From Vibrio chagasii (lineage in GTDB: Bacteria > Pseudomonadota > Gammaproteobacteria > Enterobacterales > Vibrionaceae), in the NCBI RefSeq assembly GCF_024347355.1, contig NZ_AP025468.1, positions 1 to 64,000 on the forward strand: a stretch of DNA of 64,000 nt, written 5' to 3'. This document shows positions 63,247 through 64,000 of the stretch, piece by piece. The notes beneath the pieces are model-generated. The model did not search any database. It was not told the DNA's origin and saw only the letters and a program-made list of their open reading frames with translations. The position numbers were made by a program, and so were the translations under genes. Positions within the stretch are counted from its first letter, which is position 1. Every line of letters starts with the position of its first letter.

Positions 63247-64000
63247 ATAGTCGTCATCGAACTGACGCGCTGCCACTTCAGCCGTACTACCAGTACCACA
63301 CCGGCGGACGTCTCTCCCCAGGCTGCCGGTCAGGCGGCAGTGTGTCGCAGTCCGTGCCGTCCGCGGTACACCCGCCGCATCTGATCAGACAGGCGCATTG
63401 CGATTGTACGAGTGCTGATGATATTACTGTCCGCAAAATCGATCGAGTTATGCAGGCTAGGGGCCGGCTTGATAGCCATGGAAATGATTAAGAATACCGC
63501 GCATACCAGAGTTTAGCCTGAGCTGATACGTGTCGAGAAATAGCGAGGCTAGCCCATCTTCACCAGACAGAACGGCCGCCAGTTACTGACGCATCGCGCT
63601 CGTCAGCGACGCATTGAGTGACGCAGCCTGAGTAGCCGCTAGCCAAGGATCGTCTCTGCCAGCAAGGTGCCGTATTGATGCCGAGCAGCTTTGGTGCAGG
63701 CCCATTGTTGCGCCTCAGCCAGTGGATCACTGAAAGATCCAACACCACAAAGAACGAAAACAGCAATCATCATCCGTAGGCTGCCTCCGCCAGCTACCCG
63801 CAGTCCTGACGTTGAGTTAGCACGGAATGAGTTTGAACATCATCACCATCGAGGTACGCGCGCCTTCATTATCGGCCGTGGGAAAACATCACAAAAAATG
63901 ACGATAGATTACGGCAAATGTTGATCCGCGACAGCAGAGCGATTCCGCTTAGTGAGCGCTGGTCGACAAGAACGACGCCAGTTTAATCATTGCGGCATCT
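63000..64000. other. Corrupted sequence beyond the fibre gene
   Basis: No frame of gene quality is seen on either strand, and base composition shifts to higher GC. The texture is that of 33253-46060. It should represent the end of the fibre and the next tail gene, but the window has no clean counterpart to check it against. Confidence 0.6.

Noticed and set aside
1..64000. CRISPR arrays, tRNA genes, rRNA and insertion sequences
   Set aside because: I saw no regularly spaced repeats, cloverleaf-like sequences or transposase frames. A covariance-model search would be needed to exclude a degenerate tRNA.
63247..64000. Small frames of 68 and 77 codons after the fibre
   Set aside because: They lie in the second corrupted stretch with shifted composition and no clean counterpart to support them.

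Overview
The window looks like most of one arm of a temperate phage that lives as a linear plasmid with closed hairpin ends (the N15 lifestyle). It carries a lambda-type head and packaging module, a P2-type contractile-tail baseplate, and an N15-type control block of protelomerase, RepA, CI and Cro. This combination is known from the Vibrio/Halomonas myoviruses VHML, VP58.5, VP882 and phiHAP-1, so a marine gammaproteobacterial (Vibrio-like) host is the best inference. No host chromosome genes are visible.

Layout of the clean arm (1-33252). Positions 1-7400 (minus strand) hold tail and baseplate genes: SGNH-hydrolase fibre, I, J, W, PAAR tip, V, and tail-completion genes. Positions 7395-14945 (minus) hold the complete lambda-order head module read backwards: FI, E, D, C with a nested scaffold start, B, W, A, Nu1. 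A cos site strongly resembling lambda cosN lies at 15014-15025. Positions 15075-17165 are lysis genes, followed by a DNA adenine methyltransferase and a Com-like zinc finger (17188-18373). Positions 18727-25255 (minus) are the early operon: DEDDh exonuclease, SSB, an RdgC protein fused to an FtsK-gamma domain, small unknowns, a CII/Q-position gene and Cro. Positions 25256-26047 are the CI/Cro control region with repeated operators. Positions 26327-30912 (plus) hold repA and a small gene. Positions 30977-33076 (minus) encode the protelomerase, and its presumed target, a 38-bp palindrome centred on TACGTA, lies at 33215-33252.

Layout of the return arm. Right of that palindrome the sequence turns round and runs back through the same genes in inverted order. 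From 33253 to about 46060 it is a heavily corrupted inverted copy of roughly 32.9 kb to 16.9 kb, with many indels and net shortening by about a fifth; it has no usable genes. From about 46061 to 62945 it is a nearly clean inverted copy of 1-16887, where paired coordinates add up to about 62943-62948. From about 63000 to 64000 it degrades again. The simplest reading is a long read that passed through a covalently closed telomere and came back along the other strand. The palindrome therefore probably records the hairpin end itself and should not be read as two gene sets.

How the genes work together (inference from families): CI and Cro choose between lysogeny and lysis. RepA replicates the prophage. 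Protelomerase resolves replicated telomeres. A site identical to the 16-bp SopB-binding motif of plasmid F (7909-7924) suggests N15-style dispersed centromeres, but no parA/parB gene is in the window. On induction, terminase cuts at cos and fills lambda-like heads, which join a contractile tail. Tail sheath, tube and tape-measure genes are not seen and are expected beyond position 1.
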